64,000 nucleotides of DNA. Source: CADEEL01 sp050246475 (GTDB lineage: Bacteria; Pseudomonadota; Alphaproteobacteria; Caulobacterales; Aquidulcibacteraceae). Both the position numbers and the translations under genes were made by a program. The stretch covers positions 62,001-126,000 of the forward strand of contig JBFWVZ010000003.1 in NCBI GenBank assembly GCA_050246475.1, in the 5' to 3' direction. Below the pieces are notes generated by a model. The model did not search any database, was not told the origin of the DNA, and saw nothing but the letters and a program-made list of their open reading frames with translations. This document shows positions 41,520 to 50,761 of this stretch, piece by piece. Numbering within the stretch: the first letter of the stretch is position 1; the number at the start of each line of letters is the position of its first letter.

Positions 41520-43571
41520 ATGATCGAGCAGACCATCGTCCTCGCGCCGCTCCTCGCCGCCGCGATCGCGGGCGTCGGCCAGCGCTTCCTGGGCGACAGG
41601 CTCGCCATGTGGCTGACGACGGGCGTGCTGGGCCTCGCCTGCGCGCTCTCAATCTACACGTTCGCGAATTTCACATGGGGCGGCGCGGAAGCGCGCGTCA
41701 TCGAGCTTTACCGCTTCATCGACGTGGCGGGCTTCACCTCGACATGGTCGATCCGGATCGACGCGCTTTCGTGCGTCATGCTCGTGGTGGTGACGGTCGT
41801 CTCCTTCCTCGTGCACCTCTACTCGATCGGGTACATGGCGGAGGATCCGCACCGCGCGCGCTTCTTCTCCTATTTGAGCTTCTTCACGTTCGCGATGCTC
41901 GCACTCGTGACGTCGAACGATCTGGTGCAGATGTTCTTCGGGTGGGAGGGCGTGGGCGTCGCCTCCTACCTGCTCATCGGCTTCTGGTATCAGAACAAGG
42001 CGCCCAACGACGCGGCGATCAAGGCGTTCGTGGTCAACCGCGTCGGCGATTTCGGGTTCGCGCTTGGGATCATGGCGGCGTTTTTCTGCTACGGCTCTAT
42101 CGAGTTCGACGCGATTTTCCACGCGGCGGAAGAGCATCCGGACCTGATGCTCGGCATCGGGGCTTTGCAAGTGCGCGCCGTCGAGGCCGTGGCCGTGCTT
42201 CTCTTCATCGGCGCGATGGGCAAGAGCGCGCAATTCTTCCTGCACACCTGGCTGCCGGACGCGATGGAGGGCCCCACGCCCGTCTCCGCGCTCATCCACG
42301 CCGCGACCATGGTGACGGCGGGCGTCTTCATGGTGTGCCGCGCTTCGGAGCTTTACGAATTGGCGCCCATCGCGGCTGGGTTCGTGACGATCATCGGCGC
42401 GACGACGGCGATTTTCGCCGCGACCGTGGGGCTCGCGCAGAACGACATCAAGCGCGTGATCGCCTACTCAACGTGTTCGCAGCTTGGCTACATGTTCTTC
42501 GCGGCGGGCGTTGGGGCCTACAACGTCGCGATGTTCCACCTCTTCACGCACGCCTTCTTCAAGGCGCTGCTGTTTTTGGGCGCGGGCTCCGTCATCCACG
42601 GCCTGCATCACGAGCAGGACATGCGCGTGATGGGCGGCGTGCGGAAACCAATGACGATCACCTGGGCGATGATGCTGATCGGGACGCTGGCGCTCATTGG
42701 CTTCGGCATTCCGGGCTTTTTCGGGCTCGCGGGCTTCTATTCGAAGGACGCGGCGATCGAGGCGGCGTTCGGCGCGATCGAGGCTGGGCGCACGGGCGCG
42801 GAATATGCGTTCTGGATCGGCGTGGGGGCCGCGCTGCTGACGAGCTTCTATTCGTGGCGGCTCATGTTCATGACGTTCGAAGGAACGTATCGCGGCGCGG
42901 CGCATGCTCATGACGATCATGCCGTCGATCACGCGCACGCCGCGCACGACGATCATCACCACGCGCCGGCGCCCGCCGGTGGGGCCGCGCCCGCGCATGA
43001 ATCGCCGATGGTGATGCTCATTCCGCTCTTCGTGCTGGCGTTCGGCGCGATCTTCGCGGGCTGGATGTTCTATCCGTATTTCATCGGCGATCTCTCGGGC
43101 CAATTCTGGCGCGATGTGATCCACGTTCCGCACGGCGGGCATCACGATTATCCAGCGTGGGTGATCTGGGCGCCGCTGACCGTGACCGTCACCGGGTTCT
43201 TGTTCGCCGTCTTCTTCTATCTTTGGAACCAGGGCTTGGGCGCGCGCATCGCCGCCGCGGGCGGGCCGCTTCACGCCTTCCTCTACAACAAGTGGTTCTT
43301 CGACGAGATTTACGACTTCATCTTCGTCAAGGGCGGCCGCGCGCTTGGGAACTTCCTCTGGCGTTGGGGCGATCAGAAGACGATCGACGGCCTCGGGCCC
43401 GACGGCGTTTCCGCTTCGACACGCTTCGCCTCGCGCCAGATGCGCAAGGTGCAGACGGGCCTCGTCTATCACTACAGCTTCATCATGCTCATCGCGGCGG
43501 TGGCGTTTGGGGCTTACGCGCTCTGGGCGGGCGGCGGCGCGCAGCTTGACGGCGCCGGAGGCGCGCGATGA
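41520..43571 (+). CDS. nuoL: NADH-quinone oxidoreductase subunit L
   Basis: 683 residues. Antiporter-like core: IGFWYQNKAPNDAAIKAFVVNRVGDFGFALG, HTWLPDAMEGPTPVSALIHAATMVTAGVF and KRVIAYSTCSQLGYMFFAAGVG. It ends with a long amphipathic helix and anchor, as in other ND5 homologues. A loop near residues 461-495 is very rich in His and Asp (AHAHDDHAVDHAHAAHDDHHH), which is unusual. Overlaps nuoM by four bases. Confidence 0.97.
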   Translation: MIEQTIVLAPLLAAAIAGVGQRFLGDRLAMWLTTGVLGLACALSIYTFANFTWGGAEARVIELYRFIDVAGFTSTWSIRIDALSCVMLVVVTVVSFLVHLYSIGYMAEDPHRARFFSYLSFFTFAMLALVTSNDLVQMFFGWEGVGVASYLLIGFWYQNKAPNDAAIKAFVVNRVGDFGFALGIMAAFFCYGSIEFDAIFHAAEEHPDLMLGIGALQVRAVEAVAVLLFIGAMGKSAQFFLHTWLPDAMEGPTPVSALIHAATMVTAGVFMVCRASELYELAPIAAGFVTIIGATTAIFAATVGLAQNDIKRVIAYSTCSQLGYMFFAAGVGAYNVAMFHLFTHAFFKALLFLGAGSVIHGLHHEQDMRVMGGVRKPMTITWAMMLIGTLALIGFGIPGFFGLAGFYSKDAAIEAAFGAIEAGRTGAEYAFWIGVGAALLTSFYSWRLMFMTFEGTYRGAAHAHDDHAVDHAHAAHDDHHHAPAPAGGAAPAHESPMVMLIPLFVLAFGAIFAGWMFYPYFIGDLSGQFWRDVIHVPHGGHHDYPAWVIWAPLTVTVTGFLFAVFFYLWNQGLGARIAAAGGPLHAFLYNKWFFDEIYDFIFVKGGRALGNFLWRWGDQKTIDGLGPDGVSASTRFASRQMRKVQTGLVYHYSFIMLIAAVAFGAYALWAGGGAQLDGAGGAR

Positions 43572-45067
43572 GCGCCGTGCCGTGGCTTACGATCATCACG
43601 TTCCTGCCGGCGGCGGGGGCGCTGCTCATCCTCTTGGCGCGCGCGGCGAACCCGGGAGACAACCCGGGCCTTGACCGTGGCGTGCGCGTCATCACGCTCA
43701 TCATCACGCTGGCGACGTTCGCGCTCAATCTCGCGGCGCTTTCGCAATTCAGTTTCGCGAACCCTGACTTCCAGCTTGTCGAGCGGATCCCATGGGCGCT
43801 GGGTGTTGAGTATCATCTGGGCGTCGATGGCTTGGGCATGGCGCTCATCCTGCTGACGACGTTCCTGATGCCGCTCTGCATTCTGGCGAGCGAGAGCATC
43901 GAGAAACAGGTCGCCAGCTACATGGTGCTCTTCCTGCTTTTGGAGACGCTGATGATCGGCGTCTTCTGCGCGCTCGATCTCGCGCTCTTCTACATCTTCT
44001 TCGAGGGCGGCCTCATCCCGATGTTCATTCTCATCGGCGTGTGGGGCGGGCAGCGGCGCGTCTATGCCGCGTTCAAATTCTTCCTCTACACGCTCTTGGG
44101 CTCGATCCTGATGCTCGTCGCCATCATCGTGATGGCGCTCGAGGCCGGCACGACGAGCATCCCCGCGCTCATGGAGCATGAGTTCGCGGCGAGTTTGCAG
44201 ACGTGGCTGTGGCTCGCGTTCTTCGCGTCCTTCGCGGTCAAGCTGCCGATGTGGCCGGTGCATACGTGGCTGCCGGACGCGCACGTCGAGGCGCCGACAG
44301 CCGGCTCGGTCGTGCTGGCGGCGATCCTCTTGAAGATGGGCGGGTACGGCTTCCTGCGTTTCTCGCTGCCGATGTTCCCGGATGCGTCCGCGCTCTTCAC
44401 GCCGATGATGATGACGCTCTCGGTGATCGCCATCATCTATACCTCGCTCGTCGCGTGGCGGCAGACGGATATGAAGAAGCTCATCGCGTACTCTTCAGTC
44501 GCGCACATGGGCTTCGTGACGCTCGGCATTTTCTCCGGCAACGAGCAGGGCGTGCAGGGCGCGATCTTCCAGATGATTTCGCACGGCGTCATTTCCGGCG
44601 CGCTCTTCCTGTGCGTGGGCGTGATCTACGACCGGATGCACACGCGCGAGATCAGTTTCTATGGCGGGCTGGTGCACCGCATGCCTGTTTATGCGGCGGT
44701 GTTCATGCTGTTCACGCTCGGCAATGTCGGCTTGCCCGGCCTTTCCGGGTTCCCGGGTGAACTGCTCACCCTTGTTGGCGGCTTTCAATACAGCATCTGG
44801 TTTGCCGCGCTCGCCACGATCGGCGTCATCCTTGCGCCGGTGTACGGCCTCTCGCTCTATCGCCGCGTCGCGTTCGGCAAGCTGGAGAACCCGAAGCTCG
44901 AAGGCATCATGGATCTCAACACGCGCGAATGGGCGACGTTCGCGCCGCTGGTGATCGCCATTCTGGTGCTGGGCCTTGCGCCCATGCTCGCACTCAATTT
45001 CACGGCGGCGAGCGCTGAGGGGATCGTCGCGGCCTACCGCGCGGCCATCGGAGCGGCGAGCCCATGA
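43568..45067 (+). CDS. nuoM: NADH-quinone oxidoreductase subunit M
   Basis: 499 residues. ND4-type antiporter subunit: FYIFFEGGLIPMFILIGVWGGQRRVYAAFKFFLYTLLGS, PVHTWLPDAHVEAPTAGSVVLAAILLKMGGYGFLRF and KLIAYSSVAHMGFVTLG. ATG 43568 overlaps the nuoL stop, and its own stop overlaps nuoN (ATGA). Confidence 0.97.
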   Translation: MSAVPWLTIITFLPAAGALLILLARAANPGDNPGLDRGVRVITLIITLATFALNLAALSQFSFANPDFQLVERIPWALGVEYHLGVDGLGMALILLTTFLMPLCILASESIEKQVASYMVLFLLLETLMIGVFCALDLALFYIFFEGGLIPMFILIGVWGGQRRVYAAFKFFLYTLLGSILMLVAIIVMALEAGTTSIPALMEHEFAASLQTWLWLAFFASFAVKLPMWPVHTWLPDAHVEAPTAGSVVLAAILLKMGGYGFLRFSLPMFPDASALFTPMMMTLSVIAIIYTSLVAWRQTDMKKLIAYSSVAHMGFVTLGIFSGNEQGVQGAIFQMISHGVISGALFLCVGVIYDRMHTREISFYGGLVHRMPVYAAVFMLFTLGNVGLPGLSGFPGELLTLVGGFQYSIWFAALATIGVILAPVYGLSLYRRVAFGKLENPKLEGIMDLNTREWATFAPLVIAILVLGLAPMLALNFTAASAEGIVAAYRAAIGAASP

Positions 45068-46512
45068 ACGCGCAGACGAGCGACCTTCTCTACAGCCTCT
45101 CCTGGATCCAGCCGGAACTCTGGGTGGCGGGCTTCGCGCTCGCGGGCGCCATCATCGGCGCCTATGGGAAGGATAAGAGTGCGGGCTTCCTCTCGTGGAC
45201 GGGCGCGCTCGTGCTTATCGTCGCGGGCGCGCTGGCGATCCGCTTCCAGCCGGCGACCGCGCAAGAGGTGTTCGGCGGCTCGATGACGATCGATCACTTC
45301 GCGGGCTTCGTGAAGGCGGTGATCGCGTTCTCGGCTGCGGCTACGCTCATCCTCGGCGCCGATCATTTCAAGCGCACGAACGACCAGCGCTTCGAGTTCC
45401 CGGTGATGACGGCGCTGGCCGTCACGGGCATGTTCGTGATGGTTTCGGCCAACGATCTCATCACGCTTTATATCGGCCTCGAGCTGATGAGCCTCTCGTC
45501 CTACGTGCTGGCCGCGTGGCGGCGCGACGAGGCGCGCAGCTCCGAGGCGGGGCTCAAGTACTTTGTGCTGGGTTCGATCTCCTCGGGGCTCATTCTTTTC
45601 GGCGCGTCCTACATCTACGGGTTCACCGGCTCGGTGCGGTTCGATGAGATCGCGGCGGCGCTCTCCGGCGGCGGTTTCGGGCTGCTCTTCGGCCTCGTGC
45701 TGCTGCTTTGCGGTTTGGCGTTCAAAGTTTCGGCCGCGCCGTTCCATATGTGGACGCCCGACGTGTACGAGGGCGCGCCGACGCCGGTGACGGCGCTCTT
45801 CGCCGCCGCGCCCAAGATGGCGGCGCTCGCGCTCATCGCCCGCGTGCTCTACGACCCGTTCGCCGCGATGGCGGACCAATGGCAGCAGGTGATCGTTGCG
45901 CTCTCGGCGCTGTCGATGGTGATCGGCTCCGTCGCTGCGCTGATGCAGACGAACCTCAAGCGGCTGATGGCCTATTCCTCGATCGCCAACATGGGCTTTG
46001 CGCTCATGCCGCTATCCGCCGGCACGGCCGACGGCGTCTCCGCGGCGCTCATCTACATGGCGATCTATCTGCCGACGACGATCGGCGTCTTCGCGCTTAT
46101 CCTTGCGATGCGGCGTGACGGCGAAGCGGTCGAGGGCATCGACGATCTCGCGGGCCTGGCGCAGCGGCGGCCCTTGATGGCCGCGCTTTTCACGATCCTG
46201 CTCTTCTCGCTTGGCGGCATTCCGCCGCTCGCGGGCTTCTGGGGCAAGTGGGTCGCGTTCATGGCCGCGGCGAATGCGGGGCTTGTGTGGCTCGCTGTCG
46301 TCGGCGGCATCGCGGCGGTGGTGGCGGCGGCTTATTATCTGCGCATCCTCTCGGCCGTCTGGTTCAAGCCGAGCACGGCGGCGCTGCAGGCGCCGAGCGG
46401 CGCCACGCTGACGACCGCGTTCGTCGGCGCGGCGCTTTCATTCCCAATCCTCGTCGTCGCGCTCGGCTGGCTTGAGCGCTGGGCCGATCTCGCCGCGCAA
46501 AGTTTCGGTTGA
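45064..46512 (+). CDS. nuoN: NADH-quinone oxidoreductase subunit N
   Basis: 482 residues. ND2-type antiporter subunit with YIGLELMSLSSYVLAAW, KVSAAPFHMWTPDVYEGAPTPVTALFAAAPKMAALAL and KRLMAYSSIANMGFALM. Closes the nuo block; birA begins on its stop codon. Confidence 0.97.
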   Translation: MNAQTSDLLYSLSWIQPELWVAGFALAGAIIGAYGKDKSAGFLSWTGALVLIVAGALAIRFQPATAQEVFGGSMTIDHFAGFVKAVIAFSAAATLILGADHFKRTNDQRFEFPVMTALAVTGMFVMVSANDLITLYIGLELMSLSSYVLAAWRRDEARSSEAGLKYFVLGSISSGLILFGASYIYGFTGSVRFDEIAAALSGGGFGLLFGLVLLLCGLAFKVSAAPFHMWTPDVYEGAPTPVTALFAAAPKMAALALIARVLYDPFAAMADQWQQVIVALSALSMVIGSVAALMQTNLKRLMAYSSIANMGFALMPLSAGTADGVSAALIYMAIYLPTTIGVFALILAMRRDGEAVEGIDDLAGLAQRRPLMAALFTILLFSLGGIPPLAGFWGKWVAFMAAANAGLVWLAVVGGIAAVVAAAYYLRILSAVWFKPSTAALQAPSGATLTTAFVGAALSFPILVVALGWLERWADLAAQSFG

Positions 46513-47249
46513 TGATCGAGGCGGGCGCGCCGTTCGAGATTTTTGACGAGATCGACAGCACGGTCCTCGAAGCGCGGCGGCGTGCAGATTTCGGCGATTA
46601 CGGCCCGGTGTGGATGATCGCGCGGCGCCAGACCGCCGGGCGCGGACGGCGCGGGCGCAAATGGGCGAGCCCGGAAGGCAATCTCTACGCGACGTATCTG
46701 GGGCGCACGACGCGCGCGCCGGCGGAGATCGCGTTGCTGGGCTTCGCCGCGGGCGTCGCGATTGTCGAGACGATCGAGGCGATGGGCATCGAGGGCGCGC
46801 AACTCAAATGGCCCAACGACGTGTTCATCAAGGGCGCGAAGGCTTCGGGCATTCTGCTGGACAGCGGCGCCATCGAAGGCGGGGCGCATTGGTTCGCGCT
46901 GGCGTTCGGCGTCAACATCGTATCGAGCCCCAGCGGCATCGATCAGGAGACGACCTCGCTCATGGATCACGGCGCGGTGCTGGCGCCGAAGGCGCTCTTG
47001 CGCGAGATCGCGCCGCGCATCGCGGCTTGGGCGGCGTCGCTGGAGCGCGCGGGGTTCGCGGCTTTGCGCAAGGCGTGGCTTTCCCGCGCTTATCGCTTGG
47101 GCGAACCGATCCGCGTCGTCGTTGGAGAAGAGACTGTATCCGGGCGGATGAGCGGATTATCCGCCCACGGAGAGCTTGAGATCGAAACGCCGGCGGGCGT
47201 GCGCGCTATCTCCGCCGGAGACATCCATTTCCAGCAAGCGGCGCATTAG
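46512..47249 (+). CDS. birA: Biotin--[acetyl-CoA-carboxylase] ligase
   Basis: 245 residues from ATG 46512, sharing one base with the nuoN stop (TGATG). Biotinoyl-AMP loop QTAGRGRRGRKWASPEGNLYAT and the KWPND motif are present. No N-terminal helix-turn-helix, so a plain ligase without repressor function. C-terminal SH3-like domain (VSGRMSGLSAHGELEIETPAG). Confidence 0.95.
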   Translation: MIEAGAPFEIFDEIDSTVLEARRRADFGDYGPVWMIARRQTAGRGRRGRKWASPEGNLYATYLGRTTRAPAEIALLGFAAGVAIVETIEAMGIEGAQLKWPNDVFIKGAKASGILLDSGAIEGGAHWFALAFGVNIVSSPSGIDQETTSLMDHGAVLAPKALLREIAPRIAAWAASLERAGFAALRKAWLSRAYRLGEPIRVVVGEETVSGRMSGLSAHGELEIETPAGVRAISAGDIHFQQAAH

Positions 47250-47257
47250 GGCCAAAG

Positions 47258-48034
47258 ATGCTTCTCGCCATCGACGTCGGCAACACCAACACCAAGTTCG
47301 CCGTCTATGACGGCAAGGAATGGCGCGGCCAGTGGCGCGCCTCAACCGATTCACGCCGCACGGCGGATGAGTACGGGCCGTGGTTCGCGCAATTGCTGGC
47401 GCTTGGCGGGCTCTCGTTCGGCGATCTCAAGGCCTGCATCATCTCGACCGTGGTGCCGCAAGCGCTTTTCAATCTGCGCAATCTCTCGCGCCGCTATGTG
47501 GGCGTGGAGCCGATGGTGATCGGCGAGGATGGCTTAGAGCTCGGCATCGAGGTGCGGATCGATAAGCCGAGCGAAGCGGGCGCGGACCGGCTAGTGAACG
47601 CAGTCGGCGCGTTTGTGGATTATGGCGGGCCTGCGATCGTGATCGACAGCGGCACGGCGACGACGTTTGACATCGTGGCGGCGGATGGCGCGTTCGAAGG
47701 CGGCATCATTCTGCCGGGCATCAACCTATCGCTGCAATCGCTGCACGACGCCGCGGCGCGGCTGCCGCGCGTAGAGATCCGCGATCCGGGCGTCATCATC
47801 GGCAAGGATACGGTGCGCGCGATGCAATCGGGCATCTATTGGGGCTCGATCGACATGATCGGCGGGCTCATCCGGCGCATCAAGGAAGAGTACGGCAAGC
47901 CGATGAAGACGATCGCCACCGGCGGCGTGGCTTCGCTCTTCGAAGGCAGCGCGCTGCCTGTCGATCACTACGACCAGGATCTGACCTCGCGCGGGCTCCT
48001 CGAAATCTTCAAGCGGAACGGCGGGAAGCTTTGA
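47258..48034 (+). CDS. coaX: Type III pantothenate kinase
   Basis: 258 residues. ASKHA fold motifs: DVGNTNTKFAVYDG (phosphate 1), GADRLVNAVGA, VIDSGTATTFD (phosphate 2) and the GGIILPGINLSLQSLHDAAARLP signature. First step of CoA synthesis, K+-dependent in this family. Starts 9 bases after birA. Confidence 0.96.
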   Translation: MLLAIDVGNTNTKFAVYDGKEWRGQWRASTDSRRTADEYGPWFAQLLALGGLSFGDLKACIISTVVPQALFNLRNLSRRYVGVEPMVIGEDGLELGIEVRIDKPSEAGADRLVNAVGAFVDYGGPAIVIDSGTATTFDIVAADGAFEGGIILPGINLSLQSLHDAAARLPRVEIRDPGVIIGKDTVRAMQSGIYWGSIDMIGGLIRRIKEEYGKPMKTIATGGVASLFEGSALPVDHYDQDLTSRGLLEIFKRNGGKL

Positions 48035-48061
48035 CGCGGCTTCAGCGCGGAACCTTTGGCC

Positions 48062-48168
48062 TTCCCCCCTCGCGGGGGAGGGTTGGGAGGGGGGTGTTCG
48101 CTAAGTTCCTGCGCAATCGGCGCCTTCACCCCCACCCCTACCCCTCCCCGCAAGGGGGAGGGGACGCT
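48062..48168. repeat. Family A double-hairpin repeat between coaX and rnj
   Basis: CCCCCCTCGCGGGGGAGGG with tgggaggggggtg on the left, cacccccaccccta with CCCCTCCCCGCAAGGGGGAGGGG on the right, in inverted relation. Its purine-rich right end lies about 20 bases before the rnj ATG. Confidence 0.75.
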
Positions 48169-48188
48169 AAGTCTGCGTCGGCACAACA

Positions 48189-49871
48189 ATGAAGACGCCC
48201 GCCGCAAACGACGAATTGGTGTTCCTCCCGCTCGGCGGCTCCGGCGAGATCGGGATGAATCTGAACGCCTACGGCTATGGCCCGCCGGAGGACCGCAAAT
48301 GGATCATCGTCGATATCGGCGTGACGTTCGGCGGCGCGGATACGCCCGGCGTCGATGTGATCCTGCCCGATCCGACGTTTCTCGAAGAGCGGCGCGAGGA
48401 CATTCTCGCCATCGTGCTGACGCACGCGCATGAGGATCATATCGGCGCGATCGGGTGGCTCTGGCCGCGCTTGAAAGCGCCGATCTACGCAACGCCCTTC
48501 ACCGCCGCATTGGTGCGCGAGAAGCTGCGCGAGCGGCTGCTGCTTGAGCGCGCGCCGCTGACGGAAATTCCGCTCAAGGGCAAGCTGACGATCGGCCCGT
48601 TCGAACTGGAGCTCATCACGCTCACGCATTCGATCCCGGAGCCGAACGGCGTGGCGATCCGCACGCCGTTGGGGCTTATCTGGCACACGGGCGATTGGAA
48701 GATCGATCCCGATCCGCTGATCGGGGAAGTGACGGACGTCGAGGCGCTGAAGCGCATCGCGAACGAAGGCGTGCTCGCGATGGTGTGCGACAGCACGAAC
48801 GTGTTCGTCGAGGGCGTATCGGGTTCTGAAGCGGATGTGCGCGCGCATTTGACGGAGGTGATCTCGCAATTCACCGGGCGCGTGGCGGTGACAGCGTTCG
48901 CCTCCAACGTCGCGCGGGTGGAGAGCGCGATCCATGCGGCGCAAGCGTGCGGGCGCACGGTGTGTCTTGTCGGGCGCTCGATGCACAAAGTGGTGGGCGC
49001 GGCGCAAAGCGTCGGCTTGCTCAAGGATGCGCCGGCGTTCGCGACGGAGGAGGAGGCCGCCTACCTGCCCGCGGAGAACGTGCTTTATCTCTGCACCGGC
49101 AGCCAAGGCGAGGCGCGCGCGGCGCTTTCGCGGATCGCGACGGGGCAGCACCGCAATGTTTCGCTGCGCGCGGGGGATGCGGTGATCTTCTCTTCGCGCG
49201 TCATCCCCGGCAACGAGGCGGCGATCTTCGCGCTCTACAACGCGCTTTCCGAACGGGGCGTTGAAGTCATCACGGACGACGACGAGAACATTCACGTCTC
49301 CGGGCATCCGTGCCGGGACGAGCTGACGCAGATGTACCAATGGGCGCGCCCGAAGATCGCAATCCCGGTGCACGGGGAGCGGCGCCATCTCGTGGAGCAC
49401 GCCAAGCTCGCGCGCGAACTGCAGACGCCCCAGGCGCTTTCGCCGCGCAACGGCGATCTCATCCGCATCGCGCCGGGCCCGGCCGAGGTGATCGACGAAG
49501 TGCCGGCCGGGCGGCTCTACGCGGACGGCACGACGCTCATTGAATCGGATGACGAAGCGCTGCGGGAGCGGCGTCGCTTGGGCTCCGAGGGCGTGGTGTC
49601 GGTTGGCATTACTGTCAGCGGTAAGAAGCACACGATCCTCTCGGGGCCGAACGTGAAGACGCGCGGGCTTTCCATGCTGGACGAGGAGGAGTTCGATCTC
49701 GCGCTCGAAGAGCTTGAAGAGACGGCCGAGGCGGCGTTCAACAGGCTGAAGCACGGCGAGCGTGAGGACGACGAGGCGGCCGAGCAGGCCGTCGCGCGCG
49801 CGGTGCGCAAGGCGGCGGAGAAGCTCTGGGGCAAAAGGCCGTTTGTTGAGGTTGTCCTTATGCGCGCGTAA
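48189..49871 (+). CDS. rnj: Ribonuclease J
   Basis: 560 residues. Metallo-beta-lactamase/beta-CASP ribonuclease with endo- and 5'-exonuclease activity. Zinc motif HAHEDHIGA near residue 80, an HTGDWKID block, the beta-CASP part (VFVEGVSGSEADVRAHLTEVI..., VYSSRVIPGNE-like) and the histidine in IPVHGERRHL. It has the C-terminal domain, so it is full length. In alphaproteobacteria it acts in rRNA maturation and mRNA decay. Confidence 0.95.
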   Translation: MKTPAANDELVFLPLGGSGEIGMNLNAYGYGPPEDRKWIIVDIGVTFGGADTPGVDVILPDPTFLEERREDILAIVLTHAHEDHIGAIGWLWPRLKAPIYATPFTAALVREKLRERLLLERAPLTEIPLKGKLTIGPFELELITLTHSIPEPNGVAIRTPLGLIWHTGDWKIDPDPLIGEVTDVEALKRIANEGVLAMVCDSTNVFVEGVSGSEADVRAHLTEVISQFTGRVAVTAFASNVARVESAIHAAQACGRTVCLVGRSMHKVVGAAQSVGLLKDAPAFATEEEAAYLPAENVLYLCTGSQGEARAALSRIATGQHRNVSLRAGDAVIFSSRVIPGNEAAIFALYNALSERGVEVITDDDENIHVSGHPCRDELTQMYQWARPKIAIPVHGERRHLVEHAKLARELQTPQALSPRNGDLIRIAPGPAEVIDEVPAGRLYADGTTLIESDDEALRERRRLGSEGVVSVGITVSGKKHTILSGPNVKTRGLSMLDEEEFDLALEELEETAEAAFNRLKHGEREDDEAAEQAVARAVRKAAEKLWGKRPFVEVVLMRA

Positions 49872-49957
49872 CAGGGCGCTCGATCCTCGCGAAAGCGAGC
49901 ATCGAAACAACGGCGCAATGGGCCCTCGCGTTCGCGAGGGCCGAGCGGAGAGACGGA
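49872..49957. repeat. Family B-like hairpin repeat between rnj and mce
   Basis: gctcgatcctcgcgaaagcgagcatcgaa and ccctcgcgttcgcgaggg followed by ccgagcgga: two hairpins. The second resembles that at 16791-16810 downstream of the TIR gene. Its gagcggagagac end precedes the mce GTG. Confidence 0.6.
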
Positions 49958-49958
49958 C

Positions 49959-50387
49959 GTGAAAATAGGCAGGCTCAATCATGTCGGCGTTGCAGTGCCT
50001 TCGATCGAGGAGGCCAAGCGCACCTACATCGATCTCTACGGCGTCAAGGAAAGCGACGTGACGAAGACGGGCGAGATGCCGGCGCAGGGGGTGCGTTACG
50101 CGTTCGTCAATGTCGCCAACTCGCAGATCGAACTGATCGAACCGTTGGGCGAGAATTCGCCGATCAAGAAGTTCCTGGAGAAGAACCCAGCAGGCGGGCA
50201 GCATCACGTCTGCTTCGAAGTCGCGAACATCTACGAGGCGCGCGACGCGATGGTTGCGAAGGGCGCAACCGTGCTCGGAGAGCCGCGCATTGGCGCGCAC
50301 GGCACGATGATTATCTTCGTGCACCCGAAGAACTCGAACGGCGTGCTGATCGAGCTGATGGAAAGCCCCAAAGAGGGAGCGCACTGA
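49959..50387 (+). CDS. mce: Methylmalonyl-CoA epimerase
   Basis: 142 residues from GTG 49959. VOC-fold enzyme: LNHVGVAVPSIEEAKRTYIDLYGV and GQHHVCFEVANIYEARDAM give the metal-binding histidines. It interconverts (R)- and (S)-methylmalonyl-CoA in propionate use. One-base overlap with the DUF1467 gene (TGATGG). Confidence 0.95.
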   Translation: MKIGRLNHVGVAVPSIEEAKRTYIDLYGVKESDVTKTGEMPAQGVRYAFVNVANSQIELIEPLGENSPIKKFLEKNPAGGQHHVCFEVANIYEARDAMVAKGATVLGEPRIGAHGTMIIFVHPKNSNGVLIELMESPKEGAH

Positions 50388-50632
50388 TGGACCCGATCAT
50401 GGGCGTCGCGATCTACATCCTCATCTGGTGGATCGCGTTCTTCATGCTGCTGCCGGCGGGCGTGCAGAACCACGACGAAGCGAATGTGGAGACGCCGCGC
50501 GGCGTTGAGCGTGCGGCGCCCGCGCGGCCGATGATCTGGATCAAAGCGATCTGGGCGGCGGGCATCGCGTTGGTGCTGTGGCTGGGCGTCTTCTGGGCGG
50601 TGCAATCGGATTTGTTTGGGATTCGCGGGTAG
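50387..50632 (+). CDS. DUF1467 family membrane protein
   Basis: 81 residues, two membrane helices with a conserved polar link: IYILIWWIAFFMLLPAGVQNHDE and a second helix near the end. DUF1467 proteins are commonly found next to mce in alphaproteobacteria; function unknown. ATG at 50387 on the mce stop. Confidence 0.85.
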   Translation: MDPIMGVAIYILIWWIAFFMLLPAGVQNHDEANVETPRGVERAAPARPMIWIKAIWAAGIALVLWLGVFWAVQSDLFGIRG

Positions 50633-50635
50633 CGG

Positions 50636-50761
50636 ATCCACGCTCCCCGGATGATGCGGAGCATCAATCCGGGGTCCACGTTGAGACTTGCGAGGGGCGA
50701 GTAGAGGCTTGCGGAACGATGGACCCCGGACTTCGCCTGCGGCGAATCCGGGGATCGGTTG
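50636..50761. repeat. Family B palindromic repeat between DUF1467 and lolD genes
   Basis: Two CCCCGGA...TCCGGGG-type units (50644-50678 and 50723-50757) in the gap between convergent genes. It could act as a two-way transcription stop without T runs. Confidence 0.65.

Noticed and set aside
42901..43005. CRISPR-like or tandem DNA repeat
   Set aside because: The repeated cat/gac codons encode the His/Asp-rich loop of NuoL; there are no spacers.
48138..50384. 748-codon open frame on the minus strand across rnj and mce
   Set aside because: It runs antisense to two clear genes, is Arg/His/Ala-rich as G+C-rich antisense frames are, and shows no domain.
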